A DNA stretch of 64,000 bases, taken from NCBI RefSeq assembly GCF_958298935.1, contig NC_084933.1:25072334-25136333 (forward strand), read 5' to 3'. Shown here piece by piece: positions 11,674-23,463 of the stretch. The DNA comes from Phragmites australis (taxonomy: Eukaryota > Streptophyta > Magnoliopsida > Poales > Poaceae). The notes below the pieces were generated by a model. That model saw nothing but the letters and a program-made list of their open reading frames with translations, was not told where the DNA came from and ran no database searches. Within the stretch, counting starts at the first letter, position 1, and the number at the start of each line of letters is the position of its first letter. The position numbers and the translations under genes are program-made.

Positions 11674-14600
11674 CTACGGGTAGAAGCGTCGGAGATGCTC
11701 GATGTTCCACGGATTCGGGAGTGGCTGTCCTTCCTCCGTCGCCAACCTGAAAGAACCTGCCCGGGGGACCGCGATCACGGTGAAGGGACCTTCCCACACA
11801 GGGGACAACTTATTCATTCCTTCGCGCGACTGGATGCGTCGGAGAACTAGGTCCCCCACCTCGAGAGACCGGGCCCGGACATGGCGCAGATGATAACGCC
11901 GCAGACTCTACTGATACCGAGCCGCCCGGACAGCGGCACGCTGTCGGCGCTCTTCCAGGTAGTCCACGTCGTCGCGTCTTTGCCGCTCCTGCTCACCCTC
12001 AGAGTATGCATGCACTCGAGGGGAGCCCAGAGTGAGCTCGGAGGGGAGGACTGCTTCGGCGCCATAGACGAGGAAGAAAGGAGTCTCCCCGGTGGCGCGG
12101 CTTAGCGTAGTCCGATTGGCCCACAGCACGGCTGGCAGCTCGTCTACCCATCCCTTCCCGTGCTTAGCGAGCACGTTATAGGTCCGGGTTTTGAGTCCCT
12201 TCAGTATCTCCGCGTTGGCGCGCTCGACCTGCCCGTTACTCCGAGGATGAGCGACGGAAGCGAAGCAAAGCTTGATGCCGAGATCTTCGCAATAGTCCCC
12301 GAACAAGGCACTAGTGAACTGGGTGCCGTTGTCGGTGATGATCCGGTTGGGGACGCCAAAGCGGCTAGTGATGCCGCGGATAAACTGGAGCGCCGTGTTT
12401 TTGGTCACCTTGATGACTGGGACCGCCTCCGGCCACTTGGGGAATTTGTCGATAGCGACATATATGTATGCATAGCCCCCGACTGCTCGGGGGAATAGAC
12501 CCAGAATGTCCAAACCCCAGACCGCGAAAGGCCATGACAGGGGAATGGTATGGAGAGCCTGAGCTGGCTGGTGAATCTGCTTTGCATGGAACTGGCACGC
12601 CCTGCAACGCCGAACCAGCTCGGAAGCATCCTGGAGAGCTGTAGGCCAGTAGAAACCTTGCCGGAAGGCTTTCCCGACCAGCGTGCGGAACGATGAATGG
12701 CCACCGCACTCGCCCTCGTGGACCTCAGCGAGAAGATCGCCGCCTTCTGCCCGAGAGATGCATTTCAGGAGGACACCTCCTGCGCTACGCCGGTAGAGAT
12801 CCCCATCTACTATGGCATAACGCCTGGACTGCCGAGCAACTCTTTCGGCAGACTCCTCATCCTCGGGTAGGAACTTTTCTTTCAAGTACCCTCGAATGTC
12901 AGACATCCACGAGGCATCTTGAGAACATTCGGCGAGCACAACGCACTCGCCGGACGGCGGCGCCCTGACGGGGCTTCCCACTGAGGGCACCGCCGGGGTC
13001 CCCTGAATTGAGTTCGAGGTTTCCCCTTCATCCTGTTCGGCAGGCAGGACGGAAGGCCGTGCGAGTCTTTCTTCAAAGACTCCGGCAGGGACGCGCGCAC
13101 GTGAGGAGGCCAGGCGAGAGAGCTCGTCGGCCGGAGCATTGTCGCGGCGAGGGATATACCGCAATTCGAGGCCGTCGAAGCGTCTCTCAAGCTTCCTGAC
13201 TGCAGCTACGTACGCCGCCATTTGAGGATCCGTGCACTGGTACTCCTTGGATACCTGGTTGACGACCAGTTGGGAGTCCCCTTTGACCAGGAGGCGACGA
13301 ATCCCGAGCCCCACCGCAGCCCGGAGGCCGACGATGAGACCTTCATACTCCGCCATGTTGTTGGATGCGCGGAACTGCAACTGTACGACGTACCAGAGCT
13401 CTTCACCCATTGGGGAGGTGAGAACCACTCCGGCCCCTGCGCCTTTCAGCGAGAGGGAGCCATCGAAGTGCATAACCCAGTACCCGGGCGCGTCGCGCCC
13501 GGGATAGGTAGAGATCTCTTCTGGGATGACGCAGGGGACGTGCGTCCACTCTGCCAAGAAGTCGGAGAGTGCTTGGCTTTTGATTGCCTGGCGGCAGATG
13601 AAGTGTAGGTCGAACTCCGCCAACTCAACCGCCCATTTGACAACGCGCCCGGTGCCCTCCCGGTTCCGGAGAATGGGTCCCAGTGGATAAGTGGTAACCA
13701 CTGAGATCTTGTGCGCCTGGAAGTAGTGGCGCAGCTTCCGGGAGGCGACGAGCACGGCATAGAGTAGCTTCTGCACCTGGGGATACCTTGTCTTGGCCTC
13801 CCGGAGGACCTCGCTGACGAAGTACACCGGTCGCTGTACCCGGCGGGCCCGGATGGTGGCCCCACCCGGGGGGCTGCCACAGCCCCCAGGGTCGGCGGTA
13901 TGGTCGGGGCTGGCCGGGCACTCGGGCTCGATTCCTTGGCTGGGAAGAGCAGTGTGTTCGGGCTCGACCCCTTGCCCAGGGGGAGCCGCGAGGACAAGTG
14001 AGTGGTCGGGGGCCTCTGGGAGCTGGGACCCAGCACCCGGCTCCGAACACTCGTCGCGCTCCACCACCAGTACTACGCTCACAACCTGAGGAGTGGCCGC
14101 AACGTAGAGCAGCAGGGGCTCACCTTGAGAAGGAGTCACCAACACGGGTGGCGAAGTAAGGTACTTCTTTAAGTCGCGGAAGGCCTGCTCGGCCTCCGGC
14201 GTCCAGTTAAAATGACCGGATTTCTTCAGAAGCTTGAAGAGGGGGAGCCCTCGCTCCCCGAGCTTGGAGATGAAGCGCCCGAGGACTGCCATGCAGCCGG
14301 CGAGGCGCTGGACTTCCTTGAGTCGAACCGGGGGTCGCATCTGCTCGATGGCCCGGATCTTCTCTGGATTGACCTCGATCCCTCGGCAAGAGACCAAGAA
14401 ACCAAGGAGCTTGCCCGCCGGCACCCCGAAGACACATTTCTCCGGGTTGAGCTTGAGGCGGGTAGAGCGGAGACTGTTGAAAGTCTCGGCAAGGTCCTCG
14501 AGCAGGGTGGCGCGGTCTCGGGTTTTGACCACGAGATCGTCGATGTAAGCCTCGACGTTGCGGCCAACCTGCGAGTTAAGAGTGATACGAATAGCGCGCT

Positions 14601-17600
14601 GGAAAGAGGATCCAGCGTTGCGCAGGCCGAAAGGCATTGACATGTAGCAATAAGTCCCCACCGGGGTAGTAAAAGCAGTTTTTTCCTCGTCCCCCACGGC
14701 CATGCGAATCTGGTGATACCCAGAGTTTGCATCTAGGAAGCATAAAAGATCACATCCCGCAGTTGAATCTATAATTTGATCAATGCGAGGTAAGGGGAAG
14801 GGATCTTTAGGACAAGCCTTGTTAAGGTCGGTGTAGTCCACGCACATGCGAAGCTTGCCGTTGGCCTTCGGGACGATGACTGGGTTTGCTAGCCAGTCGG
14901 GGTGGAGGACTTCTCGGATGAATCCGGCGTCGAGGAGCTTGCTGACCTGCTCGCGGATAAACTCCTGGCGCTCTGGCGCCTGCCGCCGGACCTTCTGCTT
15001 CACTGGGCGGGCGTCCGGATGCACGGCCAAATGATGCTCGATCACCTCCCTAGGGATCCCGGGCATGTCGGACGGTTGCCAGGCAAACACATCTACGTTA
15101 GCCCGGAGGAAGGCGACGAGCGCGCTTTCCTATTTGCTGCCCAGGTCGCTGCCGATACGGACAACCTGGGTAGCGTCTTCGCCCACCTCGACCTCCTTCG
15201 TTGGAACAGAGGTGTCGGCGGCGAGTCGGGGTCTGGATGAAGAGGGTCCCGGGCCCCCTGTAGAGCCATCAACCTCGGCCTGCGCTGAGACCAGAGCCAT
15301 GTATGATTGTTCAGCGCAGGAGACGGCGCCGCCGGAGTCGGCGATCACGGAGATAGAGCCTGCGGAGCCAGGCATCTTAACCGTAAGGTATGCATAATGC
15401 ACGGCCATCATAAACTTGGCAAGCGCCGGACGCCCGAGGATGGCGTTGTAGGGGAGAGGGAGCTCCGCGACATCGAAGAGGACGCACTCCGTGCGGAAGT
15501 TGTCCCGGCTCCCGAACGTGACAGGCAACTCAACCTGCCCGAGGGGCAGGGAGTGCCCGGGGGTTACTCCACAGAAGGGGAGTGACGGCTTTAGACGTCG
15601 GGGAGATACTTGTAGCTTCTCAAAAGCCTCCTTAGAAAGGAGGTTGAGGCCAGCACCACCGTCGATCAGTACCCTGCCGACCTTGACATTGCAGACAGTG
15701 GGGGATACTACCAGAGGTAGCCGTCCCACGGCTGCAGTACTGGCGGGGTGATCAGCCATGCTAAAGGTGATCGAAGTATCCGACCATCTTAGGGGCCTTG
15801 TGACCTCCTCGCTTGGGGTTGCCAAGCACACTTCGCGTCGCATGACCTTGATGCCACGGCGCGAGCAGGGTGTGTAAGCGCCCCCGTTGATGAAGGCGAC
15901 CGCATGCTCGGGCTCCTGTAAGCCGAGCTCGGCGTTGTTGGGGACGACCTCGGTATCGCCTCCTCCGCGGGACTCGTCGCGCTCCCTCTGGTGCTGCTCC
16001 ATGAGTCCTTTGACCGTACGACACTCCGTGAGGTCGTGCCATCTGGTCAGGTGTATGGGACACCATTTACCTGGCTCGGGCCCCGCGGGAGTGGGGGCCC
16101 TCGCTGGAACAGGAGCTCGGCCAGGGGCCGGGGCTCTTGCTGGAGCTGGCGCCCTAGCCGGTGCCGGGGCCCTCGCGGGCACAGAGGCCCGAGGAGGAGC
16201 CCGAGCAGGGGCCCTGACGGGGCGCCGATCGACACCCGGCCGACGCTCTTGCCGGTGATCGGGCTCTCGCGGCACCCTGTGAGCGGGGACTTGGGCTGGC
16301 TCAACGGGAGCGGCCTCGCGCTTCCTTCTTTTTTTCTTTTCCCGCTTATCAGAGCGGGAAGAACTTGGCTGGTCGGAAGCGGGGCGAGGAGCATGCCACG
16401 CCCAGGCCTCCGCAGCCTTGGCGCACTTATCGGCCAGTGCGAAGAGTTCCGCAGTGGTCTCGATCTCGTGCGTACCTAGCTTCTCGAGCATCCGCTCATC
16501 ACGGACGCCCTGCCGGAAAGCAACAATAACAGCATGGGGGGCCACTCGCGGAATAGTGTTGCGAACCTGGCTGAAACGCTATATAAATCGCCGTAGCGTC
16601 TCCCCTTCCTGCTGTTGGACGGCGTGGAGGTCGCACTCCAAACCGGGACGCGTAAACGTGCCCTGAAAGTTGGCCACGAACTGGTGGCACAGGTCATCCC
16701 AGGAGCCGATAGACCCTGGGGGGTAAGTTCATAAGCCAAGAGCGGGCGGAACCCCTCAAGGCAACATGAAAATAGTTTACCATCACCTTTTCGCTGCCTC
16801 CGGCCGCTTGGACGGCCGTCGTGTAGATCTGGAGGAATCGACGGGGTCGATGGACCCGTCGTACTTCTCCGGCAGCTCGGGGCGGAACTTGGAAGGCCAC
16901 CTAACCCGGCGGAGCTCGGTGGTGAAGGCACGGCAACCGCTGCCGTACCCCGCAGCGCGAGCGGGGGTCCTCGGTGGCGAGAAGCGGCGAGCCGGGGATC
17001 CCCGGTGGCCGCGGGCCGGGAGAGAGGAAGCCTGGTCCTCTGCCCCAACCCCCTGCCGGGTCTCCCGCTGACGTTCGAGAGTAACTCGGGCATCCTCGTG
17101 GCCCCTCCGCTCGTCAAGGTGTAAACGAAGGTCCCGGGCTTCAGACACGGCCAGGGGGACGGCGCTCCGCCTGGAGACCCCTCGGCCCGTGCGGGTGTTG
17201 CCCGTTGAGGAGCCGGCTCTGGCGGCACCATGCTGAGAAGTGGCGCGAGGACTCCCGGCCTGCACCTGGCGACGAGCAGTGCCGACCAAAGCGACGACAT
17301 CTTGTATCCACCGGCCTTCCGGAGTGTTTGGCGTGGCCTGAACGGGCGGGTGCCTGAGGAGAGCATGTGCTGCAAGCAGCGCGCTCCCTGGGCTGGCCTC
17401 GCTGAAAGCGAGCCTGCGCCGAGGCGGCACCCGACGTGGTCCAGAGGCGGACCTAGCGGCCGGGGTTCCGACCACCTGCTGGGGGTCGGAAAGTACGTCG
17501 GCAGCGGCGGCGGCGGCCCTGATGGGCCCAGCGCCTTGATCCCCTTGAGCGGGAAAAACCGCGCACGTGGATGGCGGCTGCCGCTGGTACGCAGCAGCGA

Positions 17601-17679
17601 CGGGGCTATCTCGGGCGTCGGGCAGCGCTCCGTCACTGGAAGTGGAGCCGGAACGCTGGAGACGGTGCCCGCCGGCCAT
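11674..17679 (-). pseudogene. Gag-pol polyprotein of the Gypsy element
   Basis: One frame of about 2001 codons from the ATG at 17679 to the stop at 11674. It encodes gag (conserved block near 16900-16560 and a CPIH...H..C knuckle-like motif), protease (LIDGGAGLN and AILGRP) and RT ([14 protein letters not shown] at about 14540). These are followed by a first RNase H, a second RNase H (HFDGS...NNMAEYEG) and integrase (HHCC zinc finger and an acidic D, D, E triad around [25 protein letters not shown]). Damage comprises a 1-bp deletion near 16837, a compensating 1-bp gain in a run of six C near 16718-16723, and TAG stops at 16581-16579, 15132-15130 and 11910-11908. Every domain is recognisable, but the copy cannot make a full polyprotein without suppression. 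Confidence 0.93.
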
Positions 17680-17726
17680 CTTTTCCTGGAAAAAAAAAGT
17701 GAAACAAACAATCCAGGGATATTCCC

Positions 17727-17744
17727 CCCTACCTGGCGCGCCAG
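17727..17744 (-). other. Primer-binding site of the Gypsy element
   Basis: Read on the minus strand, TGGCGCGCCAGGTAGGGG begins one base after the 5' LTR end. TGGCGC-type primer sites are common in plant Gypsy elements. The exact tRNA was not matched. Confidence 0.65.
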
Positions 17745-17745
17745 C

Positions 17746-19239
17746 TGTCGGAGGGTGAACTCCTGTCGCAGGGATCCCGAGAGACCCCTTTTTAGAGATT
17801 CGGCCGGGGGGATGATCCTGGAAAAGCTTGTTTGGGAAATAAGTGGGAACGGAAACAAATACGATGGCTGGTGGGAGATGATCGCCCTAATGCGAGAAAA
17901 ATGGGTGCACCGGGGTTTAGACAGGTTCGGGCCGCACGGAGGCGTAACACCCTACTCCTGTGTGAGCGCTATATTTATCCTTGAAGGGAATTCTTCAAGG
18001 ATGTATCTGGTTCCAAGGGGAGAGCCGTTTACAAAGAGCTTGAGGCTCTCGTGTTCTAGCTTGGCTTGAGCTGGTTCGAGCGTCTGCGTCCTCTTCTTCA
18101 CACACTTCCGGTCCCTGTTTTACGTGTTCTAAATCCTTTCCTTTTATAGGCGCGCCGACCTCAACATATCCTGAATGGGAAAGAGGGGATGCGAATGCCA
18201 AGGTGCCACGGAGAAAGGCGTAATCATTTCGTCTTGGCGAAGTGATAGGAGCGGTGGAGAAATGCGGCGCGCATTCGACCACCCGCCACTGTGGAAGCCC
18301 TCGGGCGCCATAAAGGGGGCCCGCCGGGCAGCCTCAGAGGTGTCCGGTGCGCCCACCCTGTCTTGTTCTTCCGCCATGGCAGGGTGGCAGACGGAGCGCT
18401 TCGATCTTGGCAACGTTATCCCGAGGCACCCGGATGAAACGGGACGGGACCCGTGCATTTAATGGACCCACGCCCCCCCTGCCAGTGCATGGCAGGGTCT
18501 GACACTGGGGCGTGGGCAGCTGAGAATGTCAGGATGTCAGGATGTCAGGCCGCGCGTGCCTATTAAATGCGGCATTGGGCCTTTGACTGGATGACACCCT
18601 GACGACGGGACCCTTCGGGTCGTCGAATGATCTTGCGCGAACCTTCGGGGAACCGAGTCCTCGGGGGCTGCCACGTGCAGCCCCGAGCACTCTCCCCCGA
18701 GCACTTGAGTGAGACCTTCGGGGAACCGAGTCCTCGGGGGCTACCACGTGCAGCCCCGAGCACTCTCTCCCGAGCACTTCGGTGGGACCTTCGGGGAACC
18801 GAGTCCTCGGGGGCTGCCACGTGCAGCCCCGAGCACTCTCTCCCGAGCACTTCGGTGGGACCTTCGGGGCACCGAGTCCTCGGGGGCTGCCACGTGCAGT
18901 CCCGAGCACTCTCTCCCGAGCACTTCGGTGGGACCTTCGGGGCACCGAGTCCTCGGGGGCTGCCACGTGCAGCCCCGAGCACTCTCTCCCGAGCACTTCG
19001 GTGGGACCTTCGGGGCACCGAGTCCTCGAGGGCTGCCACGTGCGGCCCCGAGCACTTCCTTCTTGGTATTTGGGCTCTGCGGATCATCGGGGAACTAGGG
19101 TGCTCGGGAACCAGAGGCGGTGGCCCCGAGCACCTTCTCCCAGGACTTAGCTTCTTCTTACCTTGCAGGGTGGTGACATGTGGCGGATGGTCGGCCTGGT
19201 CTCGGGACTTAGGGACCCCTGGTTCTGAATACACCGACA
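17746..19239 (-). repeat. 5' LTR of the Gypsy element
   Basis: 1494 bp, begins and ends as the partner LTR does and borders the TSD GTAGA at 19240-19244. It carries six 73-bp array units. Confidence 0.95.
18643..19058. repeat. 73-bp tandem array with CACGTG hairpins (5' LTR)
   Basis: Units start at 18643, 18716, 18789, 18862, 18935 and 19008. The last lacks 14 bp (one CTCTCCCGAGCACT block). Every unit keeps CACGTG. One unit reads GCAGTCCC, which weakens its hairpin by one pair. Confidence 0.92.
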
Positions 19240-19244
19240 GTAGA

Positions 19245-20608
19245 GTTCAAGGAAGTTACACTCACCGAAAGGTCCAGTGATGAACCGGTAAACACACCAG
19301 AGCATTTCTGACAGAGGGTGAGGATAGTCTCACCGGATGATCTGTGCTAAATGAAGCAGTACACACTGGAGCATTTTCAAAAGAAGGCAGTTGAAGATCA
19401 ACACACTGTAAGATCCGTTGATTGGAGATGTACTCACCGAAGTATTAGGCCATAGCATTTCCTGTGGAGAAGGATTCAAATGTTGAAGACTGAAGATCAA
19501 CTCACTGGATGGTCCGGTAATATATGTGTACATCGGATGACCACACCTGAGTATTTTGTGTAGAGAAGAATAAAGTAGTTTGGTTGGCTCAAGATAACTC
19601 ACCGGATAGTCTGGTGATAGTTAAAGGTTACGCTAGATAGTCCGGTGTTTACAATGACTTTGAGTGGGAGTCCAGCGGTTAATTTCTATTGGTGTACATA
19701 CCGGATGGTCCAATGCTTATACCACTATTGTCACCGGATCATCTGGAGTAACAGTAAAGTTGAGTCATTAGGAAAATGGTTACTTGGCGGATTTGAAGCT
19801 ATAAATACCACTTCACTCGGTAATTTAAGTGTGCTGGAGTCCAGAGAAACACAGACACATTTGAGAAAACATCCAAGCCTTCAAAGTGTTTAAAGTGATC
19901 ATCTAAGAAAATTAAGTATAAGATTAGTGAGTGATTAATGTTTATAGGGCTAAAGAGAGTGTTGTTAGGTGATTGTTGTCTAAAGAGTGGATCAAGAAGT
20001 GATCCTAGCTTGTATCGGGTAGTACATCGACATCTTGTAATTTTGGTGACTTGTCGGCACCTTGAGCTAGCGTTACTCATGCATGTTGACCCTCTGACTT
20101 AGTGTGGAGTGACGATAAGACATTTATACGAGGATACGGAGATCCTTACCTTGGTGGCTCAAGTTCTGAAGTGACCACGACAGCGAGGAACCGGAAGAGA
20201 GGCTAGTGATGAGACTTTATCTTGGTAGCTCATCCGGGTGGAAGCCTTGTCTTTGTAACTTGAAGGCTCAAGAGCCGTAATTGAAAGAATCTTGACGATT
20301 GGGACCATATCTTTGGTGGAGCTCTAACGTGAACTAGGAATGATATTCATAACATCAATACCACGGAATAAAAATCCTTATGACGAGTTTGATCTCTCTA
20401 CGTTATTTATGTTTCCGTATTTATATATTTATAATTTATCTTCCTTGATAGATCGTAAACTTTTTTATCAGTAAAGTAAACACACTAGATAAATTTAAAG
20501 AATATTTAGATAGAAATTAATATAGTTTTATCTTGTGTAATTTTTGGAATCGAATAGATTCTAAGTGTTTCAATTTATCTTACTTTTAAGATGTCATCGA
20601 TCCTCACA
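19245..20608 (+). repeat. Right LTR of the old element, second part
   Basis: Continues the right LTR after the Gypsy insertion and ends CCTCACA, followed by the TSD CCTCT at 20609-20613. It is clearly diverged from the left LTR by many substitutions and small indels. Confidence 0.88.
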
Positions 20609-20850
20609 CCTCTAATATAAATCTTAACATAAATAAACTATAATTATAAAACATACGTCTACATAGATAAGTGAAAATTTCGCTTCCCGTCGCCCGCACT
20701 GCTAGTAGTGCCCAGCTCCCTCTGCCTGACCCGCGCCCGCGGCCCTTGACTAAATCCCAAACTCAAAACCCCTGCAACCCTAACGGCTGTCGATTGAAAT
20801 TACAACGGAATGAGTGTTTACCCCGGGGGTGGGCCCCGGGGGGGCACAAT

Positions 20851-21036
20851 CTCTGTTTCCCCGGTGGGACAGGGACAGACTGACAGGCACGCCCCCAATC
20901 TATGCACCATCTCTCCTCTTGTTCACTTGTGTTTTGGCAACGTGCTCTGTTTCCGCGGTGGGACAGAGACAGACTGACAGGCACGCCCCCAATCTATGCA
21001 CCATCTCTCCTCTTGTTCACTTGTGTTTTGGCAACG
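20851..21036. repeat. 94-bp tandem duplication in polygalacturonase intron 2
   Basis: Two nearly identical copies start at 20851 and 20945, each beginning CTCTGTTTCC and ending in GGCAACGTG. They differ at only a few positions. The second copy ends about 20 bp from the intron-2 donor (21056), so it lies almost against exon 2. Confidence 0.85.
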
Positions 21037-22505
21037 TGTTGATGAAGGGTATGTACCTGCACGGTGATCCTTCTGGAGGTGCAGGGCCCCTGGAAGCTGA
21101 CGGGGCCGATGACGAAGGACTTCCCTGCCGGCACGACCATCGACGCGGAAGGCCCTTGGCGCCGCACGCCGCGGCCCACGCGGCCGCGAACGCCTTCAGA
21201 GAATCCAGAAGCACCCCGAAATGTAAGCGCGTCTTGCACGGGACGAACGGCGAAGATGTTGGAACCCTCGAACAGCACCGGAACATCACGAGCTCGCTCG
21301 CACGTACCTTGGTGTCGTCCGTCCTGCCGTCTCCTCTCGCTCCGTAGCTCACGACGTCGAACGCGCGCCCCGAACCGGCGTCGTCGACCACGCAGCACGC
21401 GAGCGCGAGGCCATTGAGCAGCAGGATGCCCGTGCAGATGATGCCGGCGGCGCCCTGCAAGATCCAGCGTCTCGCGCATGAGCATGGCATCGATCGTCTG
21501 CTACGTGCCAGTTGAATCTCGAATCACTTGGTGGCGGCGGCGGAACTCGAGATGTTCACCCTTACCATATGTGTAGGCCTGCAGGTTGTATCACCTAGGA
21601 TTTGGGGGGTGGGGCCAAACGCCAGGCTACTACTCTGTGTTGGTCTTTGAGAACGGAAGGATGCTGAAGCTTGCACGCGGCAGATTTAATTGCTCGATAT
21701 CCAACTTCATCGCCGACCGATTTCGGATTACAAGGATGGATACTCAGCCATGTATGTCTAGGTGGAAATGAGCGATATCTCCTCACGCAACGGCTCGCTA
21801 TATCTCCTCGTTAATCACGAACGGCCTGCGTCTGAATTGGCTAAAGCTTCGTTGCTTTCCGGGTCAGTTTTTCTTTTTCAAAAAAAAATTGAGAGGATTT
21901 TCGGCCTGGCCCATAAAATCCAGGGCCCAGCCTGATTTACCTGGGCCAAGTCCGCCATGTGTGGCGTGGTCCTACATATGTTAGCTGCAAACGAAACAAA
22001 ACAAGGATGGGACCCGCACACCCGAACGGGCGTGCACAAGACTAGACAAAACCACCGCGGCGCACAAGCAAAACCGACGACGACGACCTCCCCTCGTCGC
22101 ACCCTCGTCTCTCTTCTCCCACGGAAACGAGCAGAAGCGGATGCTCGGCTTCGGGTGTGCGTGTCTCAAGGGCGGAATGGAAGCGCATGAGCGTGCGTCG
22201 CGACTCCACTTTAGGGATACAGATGTGCGGGCGGAGGGGACCGGCCGGATAGCGCGGACGCCGACGCTGGGGGTAGAAACGCTGGGCTGCAGAATGCCTT
22301 TCACCTGAAAATGTTCTTGCAGAACAAAATTCACTCAAAAAGGGCACCAACTTCATCCAATTTGGACAAAACCTGGGAGCTAATATCATAAACAGACGAG
22401 GATTGCTCGAAGGGCTTGACTCATATGAAATTCTGTATCCATTTGCCATAGAACACCGAACAACTACTTAGTAATAGCTGTCCAAGAAATGATCAAAGTG
22501 ATCAT

Positions 22506-22968
22506 GGGTGTGTTTGTTTCCCCTCATCTTCCTGACCTAGCAGATACGTGAAATCTCAAAAAGAAGTTTATTTGGTTGTTTACATCCGTTATTACAGTTT
22601 GATCTGATAAATGCAAATATATGATCTTATCCTGATCTAGGAGTGAAACCCGATACAGTCTGATCCAACGAATACATTTATCAGTATCACAAAATCATTT
22701 ATCAGTGTCAGCCTGATCCGCTGTATCTATTCATGCAAGCAGGTTATTTATCAGTATCACAAAATCATCCTTATACGAGTAATCAATCATAATCTCAACT
22801 CTTAAATCTACTCATACAACCTCAGATTCAATCAACCAAACAAAAATTTAACTCAACCTATCCAAACAAATACAACTAACCAAACGTTTTTTTAAATGAA
22901 TATAACTCTGCTAAGTCTGCTTATACGATACAGCTTATAAAAACTTATCTAAATAACTAAACACACCC
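22506..22968. mobile_element. MITE-like element with GGGTGTGTTT termini
   Basis: Starts GGGTGTGTTTGTTT and ends AACTAAACACACCC, an imperfect terminal inverted repeat around 463 bp of AT-rich non-coding DNA. This terminus is common among grass Tourist/PIF-Harbinger MITEs. No clean 3-bp TSD is seen, so the superfamily is uncertain. Confidence 0.5.
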
Positions 22969-23321
22969 GATAAGAACTTGGAGAAAAATATTAGTAACTG
23001 AATGAACATAAGCGACTGAAATGTTGACAGGTAGTGGAACGTGTAGAGTAAACCAACAGGATACGAGCGCAGCTATGTTTTTATAAAAAGATTAGGGCAA
23101 TTCTGTAGGGTGATCTGTACTAGCTAAAAATGCTGACGGGTCCTCGGTACAAATTCCCTTTTCATTCCCATGTTTCAAGTTATATACAAATTTCATAGAA
23201 GACCAACAAAATTGGGAAATACCAGATATTGTGAAAGGAAAAAAAAATCAAGAATAATGACTAAAACCCAGCAAACTCTAATTATAACATTGTACAGAAA
23301 AACTCAAAAGGGAATTTTTCT

Positions 23322-23463
23322 TTAGCATCTATTTAAGCTATACGAAAGAAATCCTTGAGGGAAATCTGACTTCCAGTTTTCCCAACCAGCATTACTTGAG
23401 GACCAATCAAACACTGTACAATTGTCTTGCTCATATTGAAGGCTTGTTTCTGCATTCACAAGG
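23322..23463 (-). other. Possible 3' exon downstream of the O-fucosyltransferase gene
   Basis: A splice acceptor (GTGAATGCAG at about 23463) is followed by an open stretch of about 45 codons ending at 23322. It shows no family match. It could be a spliced 3' UTR exon, or an alternative end, of the gene whose coding region stops at 23940. Weak evidence. Confidence 0.25.

Larger units (their letters stand above)
4834..19239 (-). mobile_element. Ty3/Gypsy LTR retrotransposon, Tat-like, 14.4 kb
   Basis: Both LTRs begin TGTCGG and end CCGACA, and the TSD is GTAGA at 4829-4833 and 19240-19244. The minus-strand order is 5' LTR (19239-17746), primer site, gag-protease-RT-RNase H-second RNase H-integrase, spacer, a gene on the opposite strand, polypurine tract and 3' LTR (6268-4834). 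A second RNase H between the first RNase H and integrase, plus an antisense gene before the 3' LTR, is the known layout of the Tat lineage (RIRE2/Grande type). The LTRs differ by few substitutions by eye, so the insertion is young, but the coding frames already carry stops and frameshifts. Confidence 0.93.
1278..20608 (+). mobile_element. Old non-autonomous LTR retrotransposon in PG intron 2 (host of the Gypsy insertion)
   Basis: Two homologous LTRs, 1278-2953 and 4530-20608 (the second split by a later insertion), flank a 1.6-kb interior. The TSD is CCTCT at 1273-1277 and 20609-20613. Termini read TATAGCG...CCTCACA rather than TG...CA. A degraded tRNA-Met-type primer site follows the left LTR and a purine tract precedes the right one, giving plus orientation. 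The interior has only a gag-like remnant and no pol, so the element could not move by itself. The LTRs differ at many positions, so it is much older than the Gypsy element nested in it. Without both insertions, intron 2 would be about 1 kb. Confidence 0.88.
74..21490 (-). pseudogene. Polygalacturonase (GH28) gene, 5' part, interrupted and frameshifted
   Basis: Glycoside hydrolase 28, which hydrolyses homogalacturonan in the cell wall. Exons read on the minus strand are 21490-21308 (hydrophobic N-terminus, then FDVVSYGARGDGRTDDTK), 21193-21057, 722-561 (YWVMFYRVDGLTVTGKGVLDG and the WW pair) and 358-74. The last exon has the family motifs NTDGIH, GTGDDCISIGSG and CGPGHG, and ends at a GTAAGG donor; the 3' exons lie beyond the window start. 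Exon 2 joins exon 3 in phase (RITVQ/VKGKITAPP), which shows they belong to one gene although 20.3 kb apart. Exon 2 is 137 nt instead of a multiple of three. The frame is lost near 21150-21157, between CGAKG and ASMVVPAGKSF, as expected from a 1-bp deletion. A short segment may be missing between exons 3 and 4. Family call is firm; loss of function is inferred from the frameshift and the huge intron. Confidence 0.85.
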
